DNA of 64,000 bases from Anisus vortex (GCA_949126835.1 CASBPS010000042.1:372001-436000), one strand, 5' to 3'. Shown: positions 1 through 10,989, numbered from the stretch's first letter. Made by a program: numbers and translations. The notes: generated from the sequence alone by a model not told the origin.

Positions 1-119
1 CCTGGGGGAAAATAAAACAGGCCAGACTAAGTTACAAATAAAAAATTTATAAACTAAAATAAACTGAAAGCTATTTATCTAATTTTACATTTTTTTTTTT
101 ACCCAAAAGAAAGTAGATC

Positions 120-340
120 TAATTAAATTTAAAAAAAAATAGATAAAAAAAGGTCTAGACGAACTGGAGAATCGAATCCGGTTCGACCCCATGGCTGTTC
201 TATACGTTAACTATTTAGCTAGCAAATACACATGTCGAAGAGACATAGCAAATGTATAATATGAGTCAATAAGGTCACGTGTCTTTAAATAAACCAATAT
301 GATTAGTTGAACACACACACACAGTCTACTTTAAATATGT
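120..340 (-). repeat. tRNA-like SINE copy, reverse orientation
   Basis: On the minus strand this stretch matches the repeat at 33460-33660. Both share a segment reading AAGTAGACTGT, then TTTAAAGACA and TGACCTTA, followed by a tRNA-like part. The A-box-like GCTAGCTAAATAGTTAACG lies near 210-230 and a B-box-like CCGGATTCGATTCTC near 167-185. The two copies are diverged, so this is an old insertion. Confidence 0.5.
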
Positions 341-486
341 TTAAATATAATAATTTTGCTTATTTATAGATTACCAGTTGAAACAAAAAATACACAAGAC
401 TTTTACTTTACATAATTAAGGATACATCTTTGTATTATATGTGATGTTGGTCACATTTTGCAGAAACATTCTTTGTCTAAACAAGA

Positions 487-1159
487 ATGATTACAGCCCT
501 TGTATTGATTGTTCTGGCGCTGACCGCTGTGTCCCAGGCTATGTTGTGTCCACCTGACTACTGTCGCAGAGTGGAGTGCATGCCCATTAAACAGTGCGTT
601 GGAAAGCTTGTAAGAAACGGTAGCTTCTGTAGGTGTTGTGATGTCTGCAAGACGGTATTGAGTAAGCTTTTATTTTTTTGTAACTTTTAAACGATTTACG
701 AACGGCATTGTTATAATAATCATAAATCAGAGTATGAAACATAGGAAACCTGCGATTCAGCTTATTCAGATAAAATGTATAGAATCTAAAATATAATTTT
801 CCTGCTGGTATATTGTGAAATATTTTTTCAAGGTCATAGTAATGTTTGTTGGCAAAAGGCCTGTGATATATTTATTACAGTCGACGCTATGGGGAGTAAG
901 TATGAGAGAGATACAATCATAATTTTTTCTTCTGGTAATGACCAGGTCAAATTAAAGCTTGTAGCCGGGCAGTATACACGAAGGAGAAACTAATGAGAGT
1001 AAAATATAGAAAGACTGAGCGACAGAGACAAGGGAATGACATAGTTAGTTAAAGGGAATAAGTTATAATATTTTGTTTGTCCCTACAATATAAGATATGT
1101 GTTATTCTTACATATTAATGTAAAACGTGAGAGGCCTTGTGTGTATGATAGAGAGCCTG

Positions 1160-1224
<65 letters not shown>

Positions 1225-4200
1225 GGCTTTTTGATAGAGATAGAGAGATTAAGTGGAGGAATAACTAGAAAATATTAAAAGTTTTATTCTGTCAGCGTAA
1301 ATATATAAAATAACAGACGAATGAATAAGAAGAGAATGATAGAAATAGAGAGAGATAGAACGAGAGAGAGAGCTAAAGTTTAGTTACATATATTTTTTAA
1401 TGTATTTTTACTCCATTCAAATGGAAAACGGAGACATATTGAAAACTTGTATGTCTAAAAATGGTATTTTATTATTTAACTTTTTTAGTACTTGTTCTAG
1501 TTATGTTACTTGTCCAGTTCGCGCTCGGGTGTGCGAGACAGAGAGACAGAGGGAGAAAGTGTCTGACTAAAATACAGATTAAGCTGCGGAGTAAGATGGT
1601 CTATTAGTTATAGTCTGTACGCGTGTATTGAAATGTGTATTCTATAAAATATTATTTTTATTTGTTATTATTTATCTACACGCAAGCTGAAATTATAAAC
1701 GGAATAGACAAAGGCCTTTTAATTATAATTTCTACAAATAAAACGTGTTACTAAGAAGATTTAAGATACTAAAGAACATTGAGTTTTGTATATTAAAATG
1801 TATAACCTTTTCTTTTCCAGTACAACAATTTACATTGTATCTCTAATTACTAGATCAATGTGAATCGTTTTTATTCTCTCTCATTCTATCCTTTTCTCTC
1901 TCAATCTCTATTGTCATGTATATTGTTTTTCCAAGAATTGGAACACGCAATGTTTATTCTCCTCTCTCTCTCTTTTCTTACTACACGCGATATTAGGACG
2001 TTTAGTAGGAAAACGAAAGGTTCTAGGTAATGCTGGGATTCTGTGTTGATCTCAAATTCTCAGAGTCTGGGAACGACTCATTATTTAATAGGGGAAGTTC
2101 ATATCGTTTTGTTATGAGTTTTGTAATGTTACCATGATTTTCACCCCTACTGGTAGTGGGTCTGTCCCTTGCACCACTCGGATAGTATTTAATGATTTGT
2201 TTTGTCTGAAAGACAGGGAGTTTCAAAAGATGTTCCTTTGAACGTTTGTGTTTGCACTATTTGATTCTAACTGTACATAATAGATATATTGTATATATTG
2301 AACATACCACCTGAAATAAACTATCAACAACAGTTACACTGAAGCTTCTTTGTCAAGTTACTATCCTATTGTGTTGTATACATTACTATAAGATTTATCT
2401 ACTACCATAATTTACAAGAGAGGAAATGTTGGAATACAAATACTGAATTTGTGCCCAGGACTATAAGAAGAGTTCGTGTAATACTGAAACATAAATACTA
2501 ATAATTAAAGTCTCCCCTAGGACTAACGAGAATTATCAGCAAGATCTACACAGCTCTGGCCACAAGGGGATTGTGGACGTAACAAAATTTGGTGGTCTCG
2601 CCCGGTATATTTGAGTTCTACTTTTCCTGACCTAGGATTGACAAAATTTGGTGGTCTCGCCCGGACTGTGAAACTATTCTTTTTAAAAAAGAGGAGAGAA
2701 CTGGTTTGCGTTTTTATTCCTTGGGAAGTGTGAAGATTCCACGAAGTGTTTAATATTATATTGTGCAAATTTCTGGACAAATCGTAAGTTGGAACTTTAT
2801 ATTTTATTATACAATATATACTACTCTACTATCACAAATATTTCGAACGCTATACTATGGCTTCGAATATATCAAGTGAGGAACTTAATGCCATGTCATT
2901 TGCTGAACTAAAAGAATTAGCTGAGTCCTTTGGGATTGAGGCAGGACAGGCAAGACCTAATCGTAATCGTTTGACCAAAGAAATTATGACATGTTTGAAC
3001 GGGCAGAATGCCATGAACACTGGTAGTGTAGTTGAAGTGGGACAGAACGATATCAATGAAGGTTATGTAGCTCCCAGTGGGGGCGAGGTAATTGCCCACG
3101 GAGACGAGGTAAGAAATATGTCATCTAGATCATCAAACAATGATGAAGATGAAGGGTTGAGTGAAAACCTAAAATTCCAATTAGCTATGAAGAGAATGGA
3201 ATTAGAAAGTATGGAAAGGAGAGAATTGGAAAGAATTAGGATTGAAAGCAGAGAAAGGATAGAGATGGCACGCATGAACAGACCTGACCATCGTAGGGAC
3301 AGCAATGGTATGGATATTAGCGCAATGAAGCAACACTTGCCTATATTCAGAGAAGAAGATGTTCAAGATTTATTTTTGCTTTTTGAGAGGATAGCTGTAG
3401 ATTATCAGTTCCCTGATGATAAGATGGCTTTATTGTTAAGGTCAACTCTCAACAAAGGAAAAGCATTGGACGTAGTGTTGAGTTTAACACCCGAGGAAAT
3501 AAATGACTATGAAGTAATCAAAGATAGGGTGCTAAAAAGTTATTCCCTGACACCAGAAAAATATAGAAAGCTATTTAGAGACAGAAAGAAGGCATATGAT
3601 CAAACTCATGTAGACTTTTTGAGACAAAAGGAGAAAATGTTAGAACAGTGGCTAAGGTCACAGAATGTAAGTGAGTTTGATAAACTCAAGAACCTAATAT
3701 TGTTTGAGGAATTCAATGATTGTATTCGAGTGGATATTAAAACCCACATCTCAGACCGAGGGGTTGAAGATGTGCATGAAGCTGCTAGATTGGCAGATAA
3801 CTATGCCATAATTCACGCCAGCATAAAGCCATATTATGCTGACAAACCCAAAGTGCACAAACCAGAGCCCAAGGAGGCTAGTACACCAAAAGAGACAAGT
3901 GAAAACAATAATAAGAACAGTGGTGTAAATAATAATAGTAACTTAGTTCATTTCAGGAAGCAGACAGATGTAAATAAAGCAAAGGTGGTATGTTTCAATT
4001 GCAAGAAAGAGGGCCACATGAAGAAAGATTGTTGGATCCTTACCAAGAAGCAAGGTGCTATTCTACACTGTGCCAGAGTGCAGAAAGACAGCAAGCAGAC
4101 AGAAGAAGTGTGCAACACAGGGTCAAGAAACTCAAAAGAAATGCGGCCGGCATCGCCCATAGTTGTGGAGTCGATGGTTTTTGAGAACAGTCTATCTAAG

Positions 4201-7200
4201 GTAAAAGAGAATAGCTGTACTCAATCTATTATGCTTTCAGAAGGCCGTGAGGAACAGATGGTTCCTGAAGTCCCGGAAGAGGACGACCTATCCGATTTTC
4301 GACCCTTTGTCTACGAGGGGACAGTGTCGACAGAAGTCGATGTACTCAGCAAGAAGAAAATACAGATATTACGTGACACGGGTTCTGCTGTCAGCGTGAT
4401 CCTGGAGGGCAGTGTGCCGTTAACAGATGCCACCAGTACCGGTGAGTCTGTTGTGCTGAGAGGTTCTAGTATGGAGGCTGTGGAAGCTCCACTGCACAGA
4501 ATAAAACTCGAGTCGGATATTTTTACAGGTAACATCGTAGTGGGAGTGTGGCGCGCACTACCCGTCAAAGGCGTTTCCATGATATTAGGAAATGACATTA
4601 TGGGCGGCAGAGTCACTGTCGAGCCCATGGTTAAAGTGTTGGAGACAAAGATGGCGGAGGACAAAAACCTACGTCCTGCCAATGAACGCCCAACATGTGC
4701 ACTGACAAGAGCAATGCATAAAAAGAAGTCGGTAAAGACTCCTGCTACGCCGTGTAGTGCAACGAAAGATGTGTTTGTCTGTTCTGAAGACACACATGCG
4801 AATGAAACAGTGATAACAGAAACACCTGACATCGATTTAAGTGCTACGTTCTTTGCTGAACTAACAACTGGTGATGCAACCGAGAACGATAACATTTTGT
4901 CACCAAAGCAGAAATTGGTGAAAGAACAATTGAATGACGAAGTAATAATGCAACTCAGAATGAAAGCTGTTGATGAAAAGACTGCAGATGCAATGGCGGA
5001 ATGTTTCTACATGAAAGATGAAGTGTTGATGAGAAAGTCGAAACCGCTCAACTCAGGTACAAACGAGTGGGACAGTATTCACCAGATTGTAATACCTAAG
5101 TGCTATCGTCAAGATATACTGCGTATGGCGCATGATCTTCCTTTCGCTGGTCACATGGGAGTCCGAAAAACGCACCACCGTATCCTCCCTTACTTCTACT
5201 GGCCAGGACTGAGAAGAGATGTCGAACAATACTGCAACACTTGCCACGTATGCCAAATGGTAGGACGTCCTAACCAACGAATTCCTGTCGCTCCACTCCA
5301 GCCGATACCAGCGTTCGACGAACCATTCAGTAATATACTCATTGATTGCGTGAGCCCGTTGCCGAAAACAAAAGCCGGTTTTCAATACCTGCTCACAGTC
5401 ATGTGTTCATCCATTCGCTTCCCGGAAGCCATTCCGTTGCGGAACATAACAACAGTGAAGGTGGTAGACGCCCTGACAAATTTCTTCACACGTTATGGCC
5501 TACCGAAGACAGTACAGTCCGACCAGGGGACTAACTTTACTTCGAACATTTTCAAACAAGTCATGGAACAATTAGGGATAAGCCATAGGCTATCAAGTGC
5601 CTATCATCCTGAGAGCCAGGGAGCTCTGGAAAGGTTTCATCAGACATTAAAATCGATGCTTAAAAAGTACTGTTATGAAAACGAGAAAGACTGGGATAAG
5701 GGTGTGCCTTATGTACTGTTCGCTGCAAGGGAGGCCACTCAGGAATCCCTGGGGTTTAGCCCATTCGAACTTGTGTATGGACACTCAGTCAGAGGTCCGT
5801 TGAAACTTCTACATGAAACTTGGCTAACGGACAGTGAACCGATTGGACTTTTGTCATATGTAGATAAATTTAAAAATAGGCTTTATCATGCTTTTAACCA
5901 TGTGAAGATTCATTTTCCACAGATGCAGGAGCGTATGAGACAGAACTATGACCGTAAAGCTACAGCTAGAACTTTTGCACCAGGTGACAAAGTTCTTGTG
6001 TTTCTACCTTTGCAAAATCAGCCTTTAAGTGCAAAGTTTAGTGGACCCTATGAGATAGAGTCAAAGTTTGGCGAGGTCAATTATTTGATAAAGACTCCTG
6101 ACCGGAGACAAAAGCAGAGGGTATGCCATATTAATTTGCTTAAGCCCTATGTTTCCAGGGAAAAGAGTAAACCACGGGAGGTCCCCATGATTTCATTAGC
6201 TAGGGTCCCGACGGATTTATCTAGGATAGAATATAAGTTTGCAGAAAGTAAACTTAATAATACAGATGCCCTTAAGAGTTTAGATACAAGGCTAGAACAT
6301 CTTCCGGTAGAAGATAAGGAGAAGATTATTGAGCTGGTACATGAATATAAGTCACTGTTTACAGATGTTCCCATGAGGACACATCTAATAGAACACGATG
6401 TAGTATTAACTGAGGGTGCCAGGCCAATTAAACAGCATCCATATAGAGTTAACCCCATCAGACTTGAACATATTAGAGCAGAGGTGAAGTATATGTTAGA
6501 AAATGACATAGTGGAAGAATGTGATAGCGAATGGTCTTCACCCTGTGTGTTGGTACCAAAAGCCGACCACACACTGCAGTTTTATAGAGACTTTGGGAAA
6601 TTAAGTAATTTGACAAAGACCGACTGGTATCCCATTCCCCGTATCATCGACAAGATAGAGACAAGGTCATAGCTGATACTCTATCTCGGGTGCTACATGA
6701 TTGACTGAATAACCCATACTTCTTTTTCAGATCATCTCACTTATTCATTAAGAATGTGTCATGATAACCTATCATTCGTTTGAATTTTGATTATGGAATA
6801 CCTATAGAATACTTGTATCATACAGAAGTCAAGTCTTTTGAAAGTATTAATAATTCTTATAATCATGTATAATATTGATGTTCTGATATATTTTAAATTC
6901 ATTTGATTATGGAAAAGAAATTCCATTTAAATGTTGATGCATGATGCAATAAATATATAATATGCACGTATTTACTTAATATGGATGGATAAAAGTAATT
7001 GTCATCACATGCAATTAAGTGGGAAAACTTTGAGCTAGTTGATTTATTATCTTGTTTTATTTTAGTTAATGAATGGAACTAAATAATAATATGTACAATT
7101 TTTGTCTTAGAAAGAGATGTAATATCAATTGGTATAAATTAATAGATAATATTGGAAATCTATTGCTAAATTGTTATATCATGGTAATAGAATGGGAAAA

Positions 7201-8885
7201 ACTAGTGGATATTCACTATGTTGTATATAGGTTGTTATATATTCCATATATCCGGGAATGGAGGGAAACAAAGGTACCTAAAGGTGTACACTCATTCAAC
7301 CCTGAACAAACTTTTATATTAAACTTTCAAATTTGCCAAAAACGCATAATAGTGGATTACATTTTAATATTGAGATTACTGTGGTAATCGTAACTAGAGC
7401 GTATTTTCTCCTCATATTTGAGAAAAGGGGAAGTATCATCATCTTAGGTATGAACCATGTTAATGTCAAGTTGACACTGTAATTTAAAGGGGAAGTAACC
7501 TATAGTTTGATTCGAGTTACGTATTACTTATATTTTGGTTTGTATATTAGAAGTAAACTGTTGGAAATTGACAAGAGTTTGAGCAATGTTATATTTGTTT
7601 AATAGATTAAAACTTTTTGCAAATTTTTGTTGGAAATCCACACAACTGTACATGGTTAAAATAAGAATGACTAGAATATTTTTGAATTATTTGTACTTGT
7701 TGAGACATTAGTTAATATTAATACTAACGGTGAAATATTTGTCCATCACGTTATAATCACAATTACCATTGGGTAGTGACACTTTTTATAATTTAGTTGT
7801 GCCAGTGAGCCATGTTTGCTTAAATTGTCTAATAATCTTCCATTGATTGTTGGTTATTAAAACGATAGTGTTAAGTACGAAAAATGTACCATGTTGAGTA
7901 TTACTTGGGTAATTATGGTACATTATTTCTTTCATTGGGTGGGGGCGTGTCATGTATATTGTTTTTCCAAGAATTGGAACACGCAATGTTTATTCTCCTC
8001 TCTCTCTCTTTTCTTACTACACGCGATATTAGGACGTTTAGTAGGAAAACGAAAGGTTCTAGGTAATGCTGGGATTCTGTGTTGATCTCAAATTCTCAGA
8101 GTCTGGGAACGACTCATTATTTAATAGGGGAAGTTCATATCGTTTTGTTATGAGTTTTGTAATGTTACCATGATTTTCACCCCTACTGGTAGTGGGTCTG
8201 TCCCTTGCACCACTCGGATAGTATTTAATGATTTGTTTTGTCTGAAAGACAGGGAGTTTCAAAAGATGTTCCTTTGAACGTTTGTGTTTGCACTATTTGA
8301 TTCTAACTGTACATAATAGATATATTGTATATATTGAACATACCACCTGAAATAAACTATCAACAACAGTTACACTGAAGCTTCTTTGTCAAGTTACTAT
8401 CCTATTGTGTTGTATACATTACTATAAGATTTATCTACTACCATAATTTACAAGAGAGGAAATGTTGGAATACAAATACTGAATTTGTGCCCAGGACTAT
8501 AAGAAGAGTTCGTGTAATACTGAAACATAAATACTAATAATTAAAGTCTCCCCTAGGACTAACGAGAATTATCAGCAAGATCTACACATCTCTGGCCACA
8601 AGGGGATTGTGGACGTAACACTATTAACTTTATTCTCTCTCCAGGTCTAATTCTCTCTCTCTCTCTCTGTTATAGTCTAACTTTTTTTCTAACTCAGTCT
8701 ATTTACCTCTATCATAGCTTGATAGATAATAAAAAGCAACGTTTTTACTTGTCTGTTTATTTTTTGCAACAGAGCCAGGAGACAACTGTTTCCAAATGTT
8801 TCTGTTGGGCGTACCAAGCACAGTTGTCTGTCCCGACAATCATCACTGTCACGATGCCACGCTTACCTGCAAACCAAACGCATGA
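487..8885 (+). CDS. Two-exon secreted cysteine-rich protein, fungal-protease-inhibitor-like
   Basis: The predicted 95-residue protein joins exons 487-661 and 8773-8885. Residues 1-18 are a hydrophobic signal peptide (ITALVLIVLALTAVSQA). The mature part has regularly spaced cysteines, including CPPDYC, a CRCCDVC cluster and four more Cys in exon 2. The donor is GTAAGC at 662 and the acceptor is GCAACAG ending at 8772. The junction codon AAG is split after its first base. Only this acceptor keeps a cysteine-rich frame, ending in TGA at 8883. The pattern (C-x4-C near the N-terminus, CxCCxxC, then a GxxC segment) resembles small arthropod fungal protease inhibitors, so a secreted protease inhibitor or antimicrobial role is inferred. 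Other short Cys-rich secreted folds are possible. An acceptor-like TTTTGCAG at about 456-463 suggests a 5' UTR intron. The intron contains a whole LTR retrotransposon on the same strand. Confidence 0.68.
662..1911 (+). other. Intron sequence with a (TA)n microsatellite
   Basis: This is the part of the intron of the secreted cysteine-rich gene that lies left of the retrotransposon. It holds an uninterrupted (TA)n run at about 1160-1220 and GA/CT-rich low-complexity patches near 1320-1375, 1540-1560 and 1870-1910. I see no coding signal. Confidence 0.7.
1912..2584 (+). repeat. 5' LTR
   Basis: The LTR is 673 bp, starts TGTC and ends AACA (TG...CA ends). An AATAAA polyadenylation signal lies at 2315-2320. 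It is the same length as the 3' LTR. The only difference I noticed by eye is G at 2553 against T at 8589, which implies recent insertion. Confidence 0.93.
2582..2664 (+). promoter_or_regulatory. Primer binding site with a duplicated copy
   Basis: The 16 bases TGGTGGTCTCGCCCGG start 5 nt after the LTR, at 2590. As a primer binding site they would pair with a tRNA ending CCGGGCGAGACCACCA: acceptor strand CGAGACC, discriminator A, then CCA. The same 16-mer, with 8 matching bases before it, recurs at 2641-2664. The first 24 bp copy begins inside the last three LTR bases. I cannot assign the primer tRNA with confidence. Confidence 0.6.
2857..6672 (+). CDS. gag-pol: Gag-protease-integrase-(truncated RT) polyprotein of the LTR retrotransposon
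   Basis: One 1271-residue frame opens at ATG 2857. Residues 1-370 are Gag-like with a charged, Arg/Glu-rich helix near 105-150. A CCHC zinc knuckle (CFNCKKEGHMKKDC) lies near 379-392. An aspartic protease DTG active site is near 507. After a linker of about 150 residues, the integrase starts at about 750 with an HHCC zinc module ending CNTCHVC. The DDE core follows, with Asp in LIDCV near 830, Asp in SDQGTNF near 888 and Glu in GALERFHQ near 924. A GPY/F-type region (SGPYEIESKFGEV) is near 1065. RT begins only after this, at about 1145, with the motifs GARPIKQHPYRV, EECDSEWSSPCVLV and DWYPIPRI, and is cut off at residue 1271. The YxDD catalytic region of RT is absent. RT downstream of IN in one open frame is read directly. 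Confidence 0.93.
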   Translation: MASNISSEELNAMSFAELKELAESFGIEAGQARPNRNRLTKEIMTCLNGQNAMNTGSVVEVGQNDINEGYVAPSGGEVIAHGDEVRNMSSRSSNNDEDEGLSENLKFQLAMKRMELESMERRELERIRIESRERIEMARMNRPDHRRDSNGMDISAMKQHLPIFREEDVQDLFLLFERIAVDYQFPDDKMALLLRSTLNKGKALDVVLSLTPEEINDYEVIKDRVLKSYSLTPEKYRKLFRDRKKAYDQTHVDFLRQKEKMLEQWLRSQNVSEFDKLKNLILFEEFNDCIRVDIKTHISDRGVEDVHEAARLADNYAIIHASIKPYYADKPKVHKPEPKEASTPKETSENNNKNSGVNNNSNLVHFRKQTDVNKAKVVCFNCKKEGHMKKDCWILTKKQGAILHCARVQKDSKQTEEVCNTGSRNSKEMRPASPIVVESMVFENSLSKVKENSCTQSIMLSEGREEQMVPEVPEEDDLSDFRPFVYEGTVSTEVDVLSKKKIQILRDTGSAVSVILEGSVPLTDATSTGESVVLRGSSMEAVEAPLHRIKLESDIFTGNIVVGVWRALPVKGVSMILGNDIMGGRVTVEPMVKVLETKMAEDKNLRPANERPTCALTRAMHKKKSVKTPATPCSATKDVFVCSEDTHANETVITETPDIDLSATFFAELTTGDATENDNILSPKQKLVKEQLNDEVIMQLRMKAVDEKTADAMAECFYMKDEVLMRKSKPLNSGTNEWDSIHQIVIPKCYRQDILRMAHDLPFAGHMGVRKTHHRILPYFYWPGLRRDVEQYCNTCHVCQMVGRPNQRIPVAPLQPIPAFDEPFSNILIDCVSPLPKTKAGFQYLLTVMCSSIRFPEAIPLRNITTVKVVDALTNFFTRYGLPKTVQSDQGTNFTSNIFKQVMEQLGISHRLSSAYHPESQGALERFHQTLKSMLKKYCYENEKDWDKGVPYVLFAAREATQESLGFSPFELVYGHSVRGPLKLLHETWLTDSEPIGLLSYVDKFKNRLYHAFNHVKIHFPQMQERMRQNYDRKATARTFAPGDKVLVFLPLQNQPLSAKFSGPYEIESKFGEVNYLIKTPDRRQKQRVCHINLLKPYVSREKSKPREVPMISLARVPTDLSRIEYKFAESKLNNTDALKSLDTRLEHLPVEDKEKIIELVHEYKSLFTDVPMRTHLIEHDVVLTEGARPIKQHPYRVNPIRLEHIRAEVKYMLENDIVEECDSEWSSPCVLVPKADHTLQFYRDFGKLSNLTKTDWYPIPRIIDKIETRS
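6660..6704 (+). pseudogene. C-terminal stub of RNase H after the internal deletion
   Basis: In a frame offset from the long polyprotein, these bases encode DKVIADTLSRVLHD followed by TGA. ADxLSR is the usual end of the gypsy RT/RNase H module. The catalytic RT core and RNase H should lie between it and the truncated RT. The sequence GACAAG occurs on both sides of the join (6649-6654 and 6660-6665), so the deletion may have used this short homology. Confidence 0.78.
6705..7947 (+). other. Non-coding 3' interior and polypurine tract of the retrotransposon
   Basis: About 1.2 kb of AT-rich sequence lies between the pol stub and the 3' LTR. I found no envelope-like frame: a short AT-rich frame near 7073-7387 lacks signal, cysteine pattern or transmembrane features. 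The GGGTGGGGGCG run just before the LTR (about 7937-7947) is the likely polypurine tract that primes plus-strand synthesis. Confidence 0.7.
7948..8620 (+). repeat. 3' LTR
   Basis: This is the 673 bp partner of the 5' LTR, with the same TG...CA ends, followed by the CTAT target duplication. It carries the same AATAAA signal. Length identity and near-perfect sequence identity support a young insertion. Confidence 0.93.
8773..8885 (+). CDS. Exon 2 of the secreted cysteine-rich gene
   Basis: This 36-codon terminal exon begins right after GCAACAG. Its frame encodes PGDNC, a VVCPDNHHC segment and a LTC end, then stops at TGA 8883-8885. The cysteine spacing continues that of exon 1, and the phase (two bases completing a codon begun in exon 1) fits exactly. 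AATAAA-type poly(A) signals follow near 9090. Confidence 0.66.
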
Positions 8886-9984
8886 AACATCAAAACATCA
8901 TTCCGAATGATTAAACTAAATATAGATCTAAAATATAAATAACCTTTTGGTTTCAGCATTACAATTGAGTTGTTTTGTAAACATGACTAGATGTGTGACA
9001 AATAACTTCATGTTTTTTTTTTATTGTAAAGAAATATATCGTCAACAGAAATTCATCATCACCATTACATATCACTTGTTAGTAGTGTTAATAAAAAAAT
9101 TATCAATTGTCAGGACCTCTCATTAATTAATAAATAATTACTCCTATATAGTCATGGCTCGCCTAATTAGGTCCAATATTTAAATAAATGCAAAAATTAC
9201 ATTACAATTAAGGGGGGGGGGATGGCTGCAGATCGGACCTGTTTTTGTTATTTACCAACAGATCTGTATAGAAATACACACATAAGTAGAATCCCACACC
9301 CAATTCATTCATTAATTGTTTCTCATTTTTTATGCGATCGCTATGGAAATGGCGGCCATTGTTTTTTTTCATTAGTTGTTTATTACATATTTTTAGATTA
9401 CACTAACGTAAATGAAACAACAAACACAAAATGTTTGATTAAGAACTACAATCTATTCTAATTTTATTCATAGTAGATTAAGGATAGAGATAATATAACA
9501 CTAACTAAAATCAAAATGCTTTATTTATTATAGTAAGAACAAAGGAACATATTCTGACCTTACTAAATGGTTATTTAAAGAATATGAAATGTAATATATA
9601 AAAGAATGTATAAGAAACACGATCGTTACAATATCATAACCTACGATACATGACTCCACTGGTTTGGTCCGCATCACATCGCCTCTCCAGTAACATAAAT
9701 CTGTATTAAAGTACTACATTAAACGAGGACTTGTTCACTTTATTAACCAATGTATATGAAAATCTACCAGTCGCCACTACCAGCCAAACGACTAGCTACA
9801 TACGACTTCATTGCTTTACTTAGAGAAAAATGCGACAAAATGAAATATTTAAGAGAGATTAGATACGTTTTAGATAGCAAACTCATTCAATAATTATAAC
9901 AATTAAAATCAATATATATATATATAATGTGAGTTTGTTTTATATGTTTGTTTATATATATATATTTATATATGTATATATTTA
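8886..9984 (+). other. 3' flank and intergenic sequence
   Basis: The stretch holds poly(A)-like signals after the cysteine-rich gene, a G10 run at about 9211-9220, and a short segment (TATGGAAATGGCGGCCATT at about 9340-9360) that recurs inverted near 42617-42640. It also has AT-rich low-complexity sequence at 9905-10005. No coding region is supported. Confidence 0.5.
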
Positions 9985-10300
9985 TATATTTATATACATG
10001 TTTGTGCTCAATAGGCTCGTTTGACTAATCGGGCCTAAAAATAAATGTATACATTGGAAACGTCCTCCAAAAGGAACTTTTAAAAATATAAACAATATAG
10101 CTTAATTCGTTAATTTATTTTTTAAAATAAACTTGGACCTATTGATAATCACCGTATGCTAAAGTCCTAAACTGTACGCCATTTCAGAATGATCTCCCCT
10201 TGATCTTTCATTTACTGTGTTGAACGCAAGGCCTTACCGATAATTCCCCTTGCATACAGTTGTTTATTAATGCGGCGTACGCACCAGAAATTTGGCTTAA
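9985..10300 (+). repeat. Interspersed repeat, copy 1 of an inverted pair
   Basis: This stretch is the reverse complement, with divergence, of 17760-18010. Shared blocks include CTCAATAGGCTCGTTTGACTAA, read as two shorter matches, TCCTCCAAAAG, ATCACCGTATGCTAAAG and CCATTTC. It ends near GATCTCCCCTTGATC. It looks like a non-coding dispersed element (SINE or MITE). I see no clear tRNA boxes. Confidence 0.55.
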
Positions 10301-10989
10301 AGAGGTTTAATGTTGTACTTTAAAAAAAACACACTAACTTATGACGTAATGTAATTCTTTTTTTTTTCAATAATAGTAGATGTTTGCTTTATCATATTAA
10401 TTTTAAGTAATAGTAACCAAATGTTTTAATTATTTCATGGATTTATGTCGCTATTGAGCGACTTTATACAATCAATTAAACAACAAAAAATATCAAAAAC
10501 TTAACACCGAAAGAAACTTTGTCACTGCAGTTTTTATTGTAATTTTTGTTCTTCTCTCTTGACAAAACACATTGTAGTCATTCGTTTCTCCGTCATTTTG
10601 ACGGGAATAACCACTAGTATGATATACAAGTTAATCTCTTACCTAGAGATCGAATAGCAATCAGTAGAGATAGTTGTTTAATGTAGTGTTATATTAATGT
10701 GAATTTTAACAGTATCAGGGAGGAAATAAAGTTCTCTAGGTGATGCATAATAACTACGTAATTTGGTTAAAAACATGTAAGCTAAAAATAGAGTTGACAA
10801 TAACAAAATTATAGTTTACCATCGTGTCCTGTTTTCTTCGTTTGTTGCATACGTGACATATTTTAGCTTTGCGTTTACTGGAGAAAAACGCGTTATTCAA
10901 TCCACACTTCAAACAGGTATTTATTACCTAGGCTCTCAACGTTGGGAGTCATTGCCTCCAGAGGGCTCTGACCTGCCATTGGGTACTAT
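10301..10989 (+). other. Intergenic sequence
   Basis: AT-rich sequence without supported genes. A segment at 10640-10690 (TACCTAGAGATCGAATAGCA) resembles 36818-36868. Confidence 0.4.

Larger units (their letters stand above)
1912..8620 (+). mobile_element. Ty3/gypsy-type LTR retrotransposon, integrase-before-RT order, internally deleted
   Basis: Two direct 673 bp repeats beginning TGTCATG and ending GTAACA bound a 5.4 kb interior. The 4 bases CTAT occur just before (1908-1911) and just after (8621-8624) the element as a target-site duplication. The interior has a primer-binding-type site, one long gag-pol frame, a G-rich polypurine tract and a non-coding 3' segment. Domain order is Gag, zinc knuckle, protease, integrase, then a truncated reverse transcriptase. 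That is the order described for Gmr1-like Ty3/gypsy elements rather than canonical gypsy. Nearly all of RT and RNase H are missing, so this copy cannot encode its own reverse transcription. It lies in the sense direction within a host intron. Confidence 0.93.

Noticed and set aside
2023..2226. Open frame antisense in the 5' LTR, repeated at 8059-8262
   Set aside because: It is present twice only because the LTRs are identical. It has no domain features and lies in regulatory LTR sequence.
7073..7387. Possible envelope-like frame downstream of pol
   Set aside because: It has no signal peptide, cysteine pattern, cleavage site or membrane anchor, and AT-rich composition explains the open frame.
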